Shown here in pieces: positions 1 through 8,949 of a stretch of 64,000 nt of DNA (its first letter is position 1; each line of letters starts with the position of its first letter). The translations under genes and the position numbers were made by a program. The notes beneath the pieces are model-generated. The model did no database searches, had not been told where the DNA came from, and saw only the letters and a list, made by a program, of their open reading frames with translations. Source of the DNA: Polaribacter sp. (lineage in GTDB: Bacteria; Bacteroidota; Bacteroidia; Flavobacteriales; Flavobacteriaceae); NCBI GenBank assembly GCA_029238315.1, contig JAQWGI010000033.1:1-64000 (forward strand), written 5' to 3'.

Positions 1-1215
<1,215 letters not shown>

Positions 1216-1265
1216 TTAATGTTATTTATTTTATTTTGTGGATTTTACCCTCCTTTTTCAGGGTG

Positions 1266-1273
1266 CAAAGATA
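1266..1273 (-). promoter_or_regulatory. -7 promoter box of atpD
   Basis: Minus-strand TATCTTTG fits the Bacteroidota consensus TAnnTTTG, 62 nt before the atpD ATG. No convincing TTG -33 element is seen at the usual spacing, so the call rests on the -7 box and its position. Confidence 0.5.
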
Positions 1274-1369
1274 ATTTATTTAATGCAAAACTAAAAACGT
1301 TTCGAACCCTTTTTTATCATGAAAAAATACAAGAATAAAATATTGATTAAAAAAGAATTTTTGACAAAA

Positions 1370-1400
1370 AAAAGCCTCATACATTTTGTATGAGGCTTTT
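1370..1400 (-). terminator. Rho-independent terminator after the OmpA gene
   Basis: A perfect 14-bp stem (AAAAGCCTCATACA and its complement) around a 3-nt loop. On the minus strand it is followed by a run of Ts. It begins 23 nt after the stop codon of the OmpA-family gene and separates it from atpD. Confidence 0.9.
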
Positions 1401-1423
1401 AATTTTTGTGGTATTGTTGTGTC

Positions 1424-2758
1424 TTATTTCAAGTTAGAAACTTTAACAACAACTCTTCTGTTTTTAGCTCTTCCAGATCTTGTTTTGTTATCTGCGATTG
1501 GAGAGTCTTCTCCAAATCCTTTAACTGTCAATCTGTCTGCAGAGATTCCATTTTTAACCAAGTAGTCATATACTGTTTGAGCTCTTTTATTAGAAACTCT
1601 CACGTTAAGTGCTTTTGGTCCTGTAGAATCTGTATGCCCTTCGATCATAAAGTTAGCTTTAGGGAACTCGTTCATGATAGAAGTAATTTCTTCTAAATCT
1701 TTCGCTCCTTCTACTTTAAAAGATGTTCTTCCAAAGTTGAATAAAATTGCATTGATTCTTGCAAGGGCAGCCTCAGTAATTACTGGCTCTGGACACCCAT
1801 TATTAGATGCAGGTCCTGCTTCGTTTGCACAATTATCATCTTTGTCTAAAACACCATCTCCGTCAGTATCAGGCCAAGGACATCCTCCATTTGCAGAAGC
1901 TCCAGCAACATTTGGACATTTATCATCTTTATTAACAACACCATCTCCATCAGTATCTGGACAACCTCTGTTTGCAGAAGATCCTTTGTCGTTTGGACAC
2001 ATATCATCTTTATCAGCAATTCCATCTTCATCAGCATCTGGACAACCGTTTAAAGCAGCTAATCCAAAAGTATTTGGACAAGAGTCTTTAGAATCTTGGA
2101 TTCCATCACCATCAGCATCTGGACAACCGTTGAACGCCTCTAAACCAGCAACTTCTGGACAAGAATCTTTTTTATCAACAACTCCGTCACCATCAGTATC
2201 TACTGCACCAAATTTGTAAACTAAACCAACTGAATGCTGGAAGTGATCAACACCATCGTCTCCAAAAGCGTGCTTTGCACCTGTTTGAAAGTTGATTCCG
2301 TACTGCTCACTAACCCATGTAGTAAAACCTGCTCCAACATTTGCTGTTAAAGATTTGTTACCATATAAATGGTTAATACCTAAACCTGCAATAATGTAAG
2401 GGTCAAAATACTGAGTAGTAGATCCAAAGATTTTTTCAGACCATCCGTTTACATCATATTTTACATTTGCATCAGCGGCAACATATGTTGCTCCGTCAAT
2501 TTCATTTAACGAACCCGCTAATTGTAAAGAGAAACCAGCTTTATAATATCTTTCTAGAGTTATTCTTGGTACTCCAAAGTTCAAATCACTTGTTCCAACA
2601 TAATCTTTAAAGATGTTTTCTATAGAATTATCACCACGGATATCTACTATATTAAACCCTAAACTAATTGCCCAAGGATTGTCTGAATCCTGAGCGCTTA
2701 CATTAGAGACCATCGCTAATGTAAATAAAGCTATCACAGCTATTTTTAAATGTTTCAT
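1424..2758 (-). CDS. OmpA family outer-membrane protein with thrombospondin type 3 repeats
   Basis: Abundant-type outer-membrane protein tying the outer membrane to peptidoglycan. A signal peptide ends near SAQ (about residue 22). It is followed by a beta-barrel-like N-terminal half (to about 190), a run of Asp-rich calcium-binding TSP3 repeats of the form DTDGDGVVDKKDSCP (about 190-325), and a C-terminal OmpA peptidoglycan-binding domain (about 335-444) with the motif IEGHTDSTG. The ATG at 2758 is preferred over an upstream in-frame TTG. The gene stands alone with a good promoter upstream and a strong terminator downstream. Assignment is firm; the ligand of the barrel is unknown. Confidence 0.93.
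   Translation of the reverse strand: MKHLKIAVIALFTLAMVSNVSAQDSDNPWAISLGFNIVDIRGDNSIENIFKDYVGTSDLNFGVPRITLERYYKAGFSLQLAGSLNEIDGATYVAADANVKYDVNGWSEKIFGSTTQYFDPYIIAGLGINHLYGNKSLTANVGAGFTTWVSEQYGINFQTGAKHAFGDDGVDHFQHSVGLVYKFGAVDTDGDGVVDKKDSCPEVAGLEAFNGCPDADGDGIQDSKDSCPNTFGLAALNGCPDADEDGIADKDDMCPNDKGSSANRGCPDTDGDGVVNKDDKCPNVAGASANGGCPWPDTDGDGVLDKDDNCANEAGPASNNGCPEPVITEAALARINAILFNFGRTSFKVEGAKDLEEITSIMNEFPKANFMIEGHTDSTGPKALNVRVSNKRAQTVYDYLVKNGISADRLTVKGFGEDSPIADNKTRSGRAKNRRVVVKVSNLK
1800..2215 (-). repeat. Degenerate tandem repeats encoding TSP3 calcium-binding units
   Basis: Five consecutive units of roughly 75-85 nt, each encoding a variant of DxDGDGxxDxxDxCP followed by a short linker and GCP. 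The similarity is visible at DNA level, so this stretch could expand or contract by slippage. One linker differs, reading GCPWPDTDGDG. Confidence 0.8.
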
Positions 2759-2794
2759 TATCAAATTTTTAAATTAAAAGTTCTTTTAAAGGTA

Positions 2795-2824
2795 CAAATG
2801 TAAGTTGTTATAATTTATTTACAA
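2795..2824 (-). promoter_or_regulatory. Promoter of the OmpA gene (TTG-N19-TACATTTG)
   Basis: Minus-strand TTG (2824-2822), 19-nt spacer, then TACATTTG (2802-2795). Both match the Bacteroidota TTG-N17..23-TAnnTTTG consensus. The -7 box lies about 36 nt before the preferred ATG. Confidence 0.8.
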
Positions 2825-2862
2825 AGATTTTTAATAAAAAAATACCCTAGAAACCTACTGTA

Positions 2863-4056
2863 CTATATAACTTTTAAAGATTTCCCAACCTTTATAAAAG
2901 CTTTTACAGCGCTATCTAGATGAATTTTTGTGTGTGCAGCAGATAATTGCACTCTAATTCTTGCTTTTCCCTTTGGCACCACCGGAAAGAAAAATCCAAT
3001 AACATAAATCCCTTCTTTAAGCAACATATTTGCCATTGTCTGCGAAAGTTTAGCATCATAGAGCATTACTGGAACAATTGCGGCATCTGCGCCTACTAAA
3101 TCAAAACCTGCTTTTTCCATTTCTGCTCGAAAATAATTTGTATTCCATTCTAATTTATCGCGGTATGATGTGTCTTCTGTGATCATCTCAAAAACCTTTA
3201 GCGAAGCTCCAACAATTGCTGGCGCTAATGAATTAGAAAATAAATAAGGTCGAGAGCGTTGACGTAAAATTTCAATTACCTCCTTTTTACCTGTTGTATA
3301 ACCACCCATTGCGCCTCCTAGAGCTTTTCCAAAAGTTCCGGTAACAATATCTACACGACCCATTACATTTTTTAATTCTAAGGTTCCTCTTCCTGTTTCC
3401 CCTATAAAACCTGCTGCATGACATTCATCAACCATCACTAAAGCATCATATTTGTCTGCTAAGTCACAAATTTTATCCAATTTAGCAACAATTCCATCCA
3501 TAGAAAAAACACCGTCTGTAACAATAATTTTAAATCGATGATTTTGTTTATTTGCCGCTATAAGTTGTTTTTCTAAGGCGTCCATATCATTATTTTCATA
3601 ACGATAACGAGCAGCTTTACACAAACGAACTCCGTCAATAATTGAAGCGTGATTTAAACTATCAGAAATAATTGCATCTTCTTTTGTTAACAAAGGCTCA
3701 AAAACACCACCATTTGCATCAAAAGCTGCTGCATATAAAATGGTATCTTCGGTTTGATAAAATTCAGCAACTTTAGCTTCTAAATCCTTATGAATATCTT
3801 GTGTTCCACAAATAAAACGAACAGACGACATTCCAAAACCATGCGTATCCATTGTGTCTTTTGCTGCTTGAATAACTTCAGGATGATTTGACAATCCTAA
3901 ATAATTATTTGCACAAAAATTAATTACTTCTTCACCAGTCGAAATTTTTATCACTGCATCTTGAGATGAAGTAATAATTCTTTCAGATTTATACAATCCT
4001 GCGTCTTTTATTTCTTGTAACTCTTCCTGTAATTGCTCTTTTATGTTTCCGTACAT
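2863..4056 (-). CDS. kbl: Glycine C-acetyltransferase (2-amino-3-ketobutyrate CoA ligase)
   Basis: Pyridoxal-phosphate enzyme of the alpha-oxoamine synthase family. With threonine dehydrogenase it degrades threonine, splitting 2-amino-3-ketobutyrate with CoA into glycine and acetyl-CoA in the cytoplasm. The 397-residue length is normal. Seen: the cofactor Lys244 in [13 protein letters not shown], the DECHAAG segment (210-216) that holds the pyridine ring, and [11 protein letters not shown] (132-142). Paralogues (serine palmitoyltransferase, BioF) share the fold, but the N-terminal [13 protein letters not shown] and whole-length pattern fit Kbl. No threonine dehydrogenase gene is adjacent. It has its own promoter inside the end of the upstream gene. 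Confidence 0.92.
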   Translation of the reverse strand: MYGNIKEQLQEELQEIKDAGLYKSERIITSSQDAVIKISTGEEVINFCANNYLGLSNHPEVIQAAKDTMDTHGFGMSSVRFICGTQDIHKDLEAKVAEFYQTEDTILYAAAFDANGGVFEPLLTKEDAIISDSLNHASIIDGVRLCKAARYRYENNDMDALEKQLIAANKQNHRFKIIVTDGVFSMDGIVAKLDKICDLADKYDALVMVDECHAAGFIGETGRGTLELKNVMGRVDIVTGTFGKALGGAMGGYTTGKKEVIEILRQRSRPYLFSNSLAPAIVGASLKVFEMITEDTSYRDKLEWNTNYFRAEMEKAGFDLVGADAAIVPVMLYDAKLSQTMANMLLKEGIYVIGFFFPVVPKGKARIRVQLSAAHTKIHLDSAVKAFIKVGKSLKVI

Positions 4057-4084
4057 GTTTTGTTTTCTATAAAGTTTAAAAGTT

Positions 4085-4113
4085 CAAAGTTAAAAAGTTT
4101 TACACTTCTTCAA
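4085..4113 (-). promoter_or_regulatory. Promoter of kbl, overlapping the 3' end of the addA-like gene
   Basis: Minus-strand TTG (4113-4111), 18-nt spacer, TAACTTTG (4092-4085). The -33 part lies inside the last codons of the upstream helicase gene, so kbl can be transcribed on its own. Confidence 0.7.
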
Positions 4114-7100
4114 CCAAAATTTGTTCATTAATGTATATAAGTAGTTTTTTTACCACTTTTATTTGCATTGATGTTAAAACATCTTCATATGTAATTAATT
4201 GTTGATGGTGTTCTTTTGATGGTTTTCCTGTTTTGTAATCAATAATAATTACTTCGTTTTGTTGATTAAAAACCAATCTATCAGGAATAAAAATATGGTT
4301 TTCTTTCGATACTATTTCTCGTTCATTAAAAACAATTACCTCATCAGAAAAAGAGCTTTTTAACTTCGGATGAGCAACAATATCAAAAAGTATTCTCTTT
4401 ATCTTTATTGCATTTTCTAAATTCAAAAACCCTTGGTGAAAATATTGTTGAACTACTTTTTCAACATCAGAGCTCGAAAAAATTTTCGACAAGATTTCAT
4501 GTACTAAATTACCATATTCTATAGCCCTTCCTTGTTCGGTTTCCCATAATTTAGAAGAATTTGCGACCATAAAAATATTGTGTTGTTGCCAAGAATTACT
4601 AATAAAATTTTTCTGAGTAATAGTACTTGATGCTACTGCTTCTGTTATGCTTTTTTTCTTTTTATCACCAAAAGTATACCTTAATTTATCTGGAGACCAA
4701 AAACCTTGTTCTTGTAAAAATTGAATCAAAATTCCGGAAGTAAAATTTGTGTTTACAAATCCTTTTTCACTAATGCTTTTCTCTGTAATTATATACAATT
4801 GCTCTACGGATCTAGTAAAAGCAACATACAATAGGTTAAAATTATCTAGCTCTAATTCTTCTCGTTGCTGATTGTAAATTTCAACTCCATTTTCGCCAAT
4901 ATTTTTTATGTTAGAATAGGCATCAACTAAAATCTCTTCAAAACTTTCAAATTGTTCTGATGGTAAATTTTCTAGCCAAGATTTCGGGTTTATTTGTCGA
5001 TAAATCTCAATATTATAAGGGAAAATAACAACTGGAAACTCTAGTCCTTTCGATTTATGAATGGTCATTATTTGAATAGCATTCTCTGCTTCTGGCGCAA
5101 CAATACTTAAAGTTTCTTTTTTAAGACTCCAAAATTCTAAAAACTGCTGAATGCCAGTTCCCTTCTTTTGTTGTTCAAAAACCACGTCTAAAAAAAACTG
5201 AATATAAGCATCTGATGCCTCTGCTAATTGAAAAGCTCTGATAATTTCTTCAATCTTTTCATAAAACGGAAGTTTTGAGAAATTCTCAACATTAAATTGA
5301 AGATTATATTGCGATATATTTTCAAAGAAATTGACTTCGTTTTTAATATCAAAAGAAGCAATAAAACTATGTTTATCACTATTTATTTTTAGGTGATCAT
5401 GTAAAAAATAACAAATATTTAACCACGTTTCTTGATCTTTTGGATGTTGGATGACTTGCAATAAATTAATAATAAAATTTACTTTTTCACTATTCTGAAT
5501 CAACAAGGTTTCTGACGAAATAATTTCAACTCCTTGTTCAGACAAATAGTTTGCAACCGCAACGCCATCTTTTTTCCTTCGAACTAACACACATACATCT
5601 TTTCTTGGAAAATCAGCATCTAAGTTAATGATGGTTTCATAAACTTTTTTAGCATATTTTAAGTCATTCTCTTCTTTATCATCTTCTTTATCTAAAAAAT
5701 CAACCGATACAAATCCACCTTGTTTTTGTGTGGTATTCTGTTTATTCCCGTCCTCAAAAAGCTGTTGATACATCGCATTTTTAAAATGTCCAGAAACGAA
5801 TTGAAAAAAAGAATTATTAAAGTCGATTATTTCACTGTAACTTCTATAGTTTGTTTCTAAGCCTTTTACTTCTTTTTGCACTTGAAACGGGTTCGAAATG
5901 CGTTCATTTTGTTCCTCAGAACCAAGCTTTATAAATTGTTCTGCTTTTCCGCCTCGCCAACGATAAATTGCTTGTTTTCCATCGCCAACCAACATCAAAT
6001 TACTTTTTTCTTGCGCTAATGCATTTTCAATTAACGGAATTAAGTTTTGCCATTGTAAAATTGATGTGTCTTGCATTTCATCAATAAAGTAATACATATA
6101 CTTTTGTCCAATTCTTTCATAAATAAAAGGCGCTGGCTCTTCTTTGATATTGTTTGAGATTAACTGGTTAAATTCAGAAATTAACTGAATATTATTTTCC
6201 TCTTTTATTGCTGTTAATTCTGCATTTACTTTCGTTAAAACCGCTAAAGGAATGATGCTTTTTAAAGCTAATTTATTTAATGTAAATTGCTGATGAATTT
6301 CTTTTAATTGTTCAAAAAAAGCAATTATTTCTGGCACAATAGTTTCTATTGCAGCAGCAATATTAGCACTAGCAGATTTGTTATAATATTCATTGTTATC
6401 AATTGCTTTTTGAATGGTTTCACTTCGTTTTACAAAGTCAAAATTGAAGCCTTTTACAGCTACATCATTAAAAAACTTCGGAACAGTACTTCGCGTAAAA
6501 TCTTTTGCTTCTAAATTTGCATCAGAAATTAATTGCAAACAACTCTCACCCAATTCAGCAAAACGTTTTTCTAATTCTTTTTGATGCTGTAATAATTTCT
6601 TCTTTAAAGAAGTAAAATCGCTAATTGTTTTTGAGTTTAACTTCTTAAAATGTTTTGCATCTTCATCTTTCAATAAAATCTTTGCAAACTCATTTAAATC
6701 TCTAGAAATATCCCAGGATTTATCTTCTTTCGTTTTATCTAAAGAATACTCAATTAATGTATTTGTAATATCGTTTTCTATACCAATTTTAGCAATTAAA
6801 ACATCTACTGCTAAAGACAATAAAGTATCTGAATCAAGCTCTACTTCAAAGTTTAAATTTAATCCTAAATCAAATGCAAAACTTTTAATTATTTTATGTG
6901 TAAAGCTATCAATAGTAGTAATTGCAAAAGCGCTATAATTCTGTAAGATGGTCTCAAGAACCAAACGGCTTCTGTTTTGAATTGTACTGGTTTCTAAAGA
7001 TGTTTCTTCTTTTAATTTTAAAAACAAATCGTTTTCTTTTCCTTCAGAAAAATGCTGTAAATTATCCAACACCCGTTCTTTCATTTCAGACGCTGCTTTG

Positions 7101-7246
7101 TTGGTAAAAGTTATTGCCAAAATTTTCTGAAATACAAAACGATCTTCGGTTGTTAAAACCACTTTTAAGTACTCTTTTACCAGCGTAAATGTTTTTCCGC
7201 TACCTGCAGAGGCATTATAAACTTGAAAATTAGATGTGTTTTGCAA
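4100..7246 (-). CDS. UvrD/RecB-like helicase-nuclease (AddA-type, double-strand break repair)
   Basis: Large ATP-dependent DNA helicase/nuclease, by family the AddA/RecB-like subunit that processes DNA ends for recombination. Seen in order: Walker A NASAGSGKT (11-19), a UvrD-type Walker B YYFIDEMQDTS (near 388), the helicase motif IMTIHKSKGLEFPVV, a late motif LLYVAFTRS, and a C-terminal PD-(D/E)XK nuclease with IIDYKTGK (near 1000). The start is TTG, seven codons after an in-frame stop; no ATG precedes the Walker A motif. The usual partner with an AddB-like nuclease domain is not adjacent. Exact subfamily (AddA versus other RecB-like) is inferred. Confidence 0.88.
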   Translation of the reverse strand: MQNTSNFQVYNASAGSGKTFTLVKEYLKVVLTTEDRFVFQKILAITFTNKAASEMKERVLDNLQHFSEGKENDLFLKLKEETSLETSTIQNRSRLVLETILQNYSAFAITTIDSFTHKIIKSFAFDLGLNLNFEVELDSDTLLSLAVDVLIAKIGIENDITNTLIEYSLDKTKEDKSWDISRDLNEFAKILLKDEDAKHFKKLNSKTISDFTSLKKKLLQHQKELEKRFAELGESCLQLISDANLEAKDFTRSTVPKFFNDVAVKGFNFDFVKRSETIQKAIDNNEYYNKSASANIAAAIETIVPEIIAFFEQLKEIHQQFTLNKLALKSIIPLAVLTKVNAELTAIKEENNIQLISEFNQLISNNIKEEPAPFIYERIGQKYMYYFIDEMQDTSILQWQNLIPLIENALAQEKSNLMLVGDGKQAIYRWRGGKAEQFIKLGSEEQNERISNPFQVQKEVKGLETNYRSYSEIIDFNNSFFQFVSGHFKNAMYQQLFEDGNKQNTTQKQGGFVSVDFLDKEDDKEENDLKYAKKVYETIINLDADFPRKDVCVLVRRKKDGVAVANYLSEQGVEIISSETLLIQNSEKVNFIINLLQVIQHPKDQETWLNICYFLHDHLKINSDKHSFIASFDIKNEVNFFENISQYNLQFNVENFSKLPFYEKIEEIIRAFQLAEASDAYIQFFLDVVFEQQKKGTGIQQFLEFWSLKKETLSIVAPEAENAIQIMTIHKSKGLEFPVVIFPYNIEIYRQINPKSWLENLPSEQFESFEEILVDAYSNIKNIGENGVEIYNQQREELELDNFNLLYVAFTRSVEQLYIITEKSISEKGFVNTNFTSGILIQFLQEQGFWSPDKLRYTFGDKKKKSITEAVASSTITQKNFISNSWQQHNIFMVANSSKLWETEQGRAIEYGNLVHEILSKIFSSSDVEKVVQQYFHQGFLNLENAIKIKRILFDIVAHPKLKSSFSDEVIVFNEREIVSKENHIFIPDRLVFNQQNEVIIIDYKTGKPSKEHHQQLITYEDVLTSMQIKVVKKLLIYINEQILVEEV

Positions 7247-7281
7247 AAAAAGATTGTTAAAAATTCAGTTAGCAATTTAAC

Positions 7282-7311
7282 TAAAAAAAGATTCCCACTT
7301 TCGCGGGAATC
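7282..7311 (-). terminator. Terminator after the ZIP transporter gene
   Basis: Inverted repeat GATTCCC/GGGAATC around an 8-nt loop, followed on the minus strand by seven Ts. It starts 26 nt after the ZIP stop codon and precedes the helicase gene. Its sequence also resembles the short GATTCCC-type palindromes scattered in Flavobacteria. Confidence 0.75.
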
Positions 7312-7337
7312 ATAATTTTTATAAAATAAATGATGTC

Positions 7338-8174
7338 CTAGCCTAAACCAACATCTAATGACATCATTACAATAAAACCACCTATAAACCCTAGAGTAGC
7401 AATATCTGTATATTTATCTCTCTGTGTTTCCGGAATTACCTCTTCAACAACTACAAAAATCATTGCGCCCGCTGCAAAAGCTAAAGCATAAGGTAAAATT
7501 GGTGTAAAAAACGAAACAGCAACGGCTCCTAAAACTGCCGCCACAGGCTCTACAATTGCAGACAATTGCCCGTACCAAAAACTCTTAAACCTGCTAACAC
7601 CTTGCCTTCTTAAAGGCATAGCAACAGCAAATCCTTCTGGGAAATTCTGAATTCCAATTCCGATTGCCAAAGAAATTGCAGCTATAATCATTTCTGTTTG
7701 CTCAACGCCAACTAAGGTTGATGCTGCTCCAAATAAAACCCCAACTGCCAATCCTTCAGGAATATTATGCAAGGTAATTGCCAATGTTAATAGCGTAGTT
7801 TTGTGCCATTCCGTTTTAACACCTTCGGCCTCGTTTTCTTTAAAATTAATATGTAAATGTGGTAGTATTTTATCCATACCAAACAACGCCAAGGCACCTA
7901 AAGCAAAACCAATTGCAGACGGAATTACCTTTACAAATCCTTCTCCTGGACTATTATCTATTGCGGGCGCTAATAAACTCCAAAAACTTGCAGCAACCAT
8001 TACACCCCCTGTAAATCCTAACATACCGTCTAAAACTGCACGATTTAGTTTCTTAAAGAAAAAGACTAATGATGCACCTAAGGCAGTTAAGCCCCAAGTA
8101 AAAAGTGATGCATAAAGTGCCGCCCAAATTGGATTTTCTTTAGCAAATACTACTAGTTGATCAAATATACTCAT
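7338..8174 (-). CDS. ZIP family divalent metal transporter
   Basis: Inner-membrane carrier of the ZIP/ZupT family, importing divalent cations such as Zn, Mn or Fe. The 278-residue protein is nearly all membrane helices. It has the two signature metal-binding helices, HNIPEG (136-141) and the variant QNFPEG (176-181), and a further acidic pair EE (244-245). A His-containing loop PHLHINFKENEAEG (105-118) is a typical cytoplasmic metal site. The His-to-Gln change in the second motif should affect metal choice. It lies 14 nt behind a DtxR-type regulator gene, so the two are surely one operon. Substrate (Mn or Fe favoured by the regulator) is inferred. Confidence 0.9.
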   Translation of the reverse strand: MSIFDQLVVFAKENPIWAALYASLFTWGLTALGASLVFFFKKLNRAVLDGMLGFTGGVMVAASFWSLLAPAIDNSPGEGFVKVIPSAIGFALGALALFGMDKILPHLHINFKENEAEGVKTEWHKTTLLTLAITLHNIPEGLAVGVLFGAASTLVGVEQTEMIIAAISLAIGIGIQNFPEGFAVAMPLRRQGVSRFKSFWYGQLSAIVEPVAAVLGAVAVSFFTPILPYALAFAAGAMIFVVVEEVIPETQRDKYTDIATLGFIGGFIVMMSLDVGLG

Positions 8175-8188
8175 GTTTTATTTTTTAT

Positions 8189-8848
8189 CTATTGAGACTT
8201 TTTTATATATAAATTATTGGCGATTTTATTTGAAATTGAAATTTTATTCTTGTTTATCTCTACAACCATAGAACCATCAAAATCTTCTTTTTCAACTACA
8301 ATAATTTCTTGTCCTAATGCTATTTTTTGTTTGTCTAAAAACTGTAAAAATGTTGATGAAGAATCGTGCACACCAACACAAATTCCAAATTCATTTATTG
8401 CCAAAGTTGATAACAAACTTTTTTCGATTTGATCTAAATTTCCTTCTTTATCAGGAATTGGATCTCCATGTGGATCATACTTTGGAAAACCTAATAAGGC
8501 ATCAATTTCGTTAATTAATTTTGGCGATTTTATATGCTCTAATTGTTCTGCAACATCGTGCACTTCATCCCAATTAAAGTTTAGTTTTTCAACTAAAAAA
8601 ACTTCCCACAAACGGTGTTTTCTAATAATATTTGCTGCTGTTTTTTTTCCTTCGGATGTTAAAGAAACACCTTGATACTTCTTGTAAACCAACACCTTTT
8701 TATCTGCTAGTTTTTTTATCATATCGGTTACAGAAGATGCTTTTGTGTGTAGACTTTTTGCAATAGCATTTGTACTTACTCCTTTGTTAGAAGTGATTCC
8801 TAAATGAAAAATTGCTTTTAAATAATTTTCTTCTGAAGATGTAAACAT
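8189..8848 (-). CDS. DtxR/MntR-family metal-dependent transcriptional regulator
   Basis: Metal-sensing repressor. The N-terminal winged helix (about 1-65, SSEENYLKAIFHLG with recognition region SSVTDMIKKLADKK) is followed by a metal-binding dimerisation domain (about 65-140, HRLWEVFLVEKL and HDVAEQLEHI). A C-terminal FeoA/SH3-like domain (about 150-219) completes the long, 219-residue form of the family. It is first gene of an operon with a ZIP transporter and divergent from a TonB receptor. The palindrome in the shared promoter region is the probable binding site. Whether it senses Mn or Fe cannot be told from sequence alone. Confidence 0.92.
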   Translation of the reverse strand: MFTSSEENYLKAIFHLGITSNKGVSTNAIAKSLHTKASSVTDMIKKLADKKVLVYKKYQGVSLTSEGKKTAANIIRKHRLWEVFLVEKLNFNWDEVHDVAEQLEHIKSPKLINEIDALLGFPKYDPHGDPIPDKEGNLDQIEKSLLSTLAINEFGICVGVHDSSSTFLQFLDKQKIALGQEIIVVEKEDFDGSMVVEINKNKISISNKIANNLYIKKSQ

Positions 8849-8865
8849 GCGCTCTTATTATGTGA

Positions 8866-8873
8866 CAAATGTA
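8866..8873 (-). promoter_or_regulatory. -7 promoter box of the dtxR-zip operon
   Basis: Minus-strand TACATTTG matches TAnnTTTG, 17 nt before the regulator ATG. No TTG is seen at the expected upstream distance. Confidence 0.55.
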
Positions 8874-8900
8874 CGTTATTTTTTGAAATGTAAAAATATT

Positions 8901-8916
8901 TTTAGTCTTGTCTAAA
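8901..8916. promoter_or_regulatory. Probable DtxR-type operator
   Basis: TTTAGTCTTGTCTAAA is a 16-bp palindrome with one mismatched base pair. It has the TTTAG...CTAAA half-sites typical of DtxR/MntR/IdeR-family operators. It sits just upstream of the -7 box of the TonB receptor gene and upstream of the divergent regulator gene, so one bound repressor could control both directions. Confidence 0.75.
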
Positions 8917-8924
8917 TTTTAATT

Positions 8925-8932
8925 TATATTTG
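8925..8932 (+). promoter_or_regulatory. -7 promoter box of the TonB receptor gene
   Basis: TATATTTG matches TAnnTTTG, 17 nt before the ATG. The predicted DtxR operator covers the adjacent -33 region; the TTG inside it (8908-8910) has a short 14-nt spacer. Confidence 0.65.
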
Positions 8933-8949
8933 CAAAAATAAACTATAAA

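Noticed and set aside
1240..1260. GGAGGG on the minus strand upstream of atpD as a ribosome-binding site
   Set aside because: It lies about 45 nt before the ATG with no start codon at a usable distance, and Bacteroidota rarely use such sites.
1800..2215. CRISPR-like array
   Set aside because: The regular repeats encode calcium-binding protein units, lie within one intact gene, and are not identical; no spacers or cas genes.
1674..2219. Open frame of 181 codons on the plus strand, rich in Ser and Pro
   Set aside because: It is antisense to the repeated TSP3 part of the OmpA gene; the repetitive codons keep the opposite frame open. No family likeness or start context.
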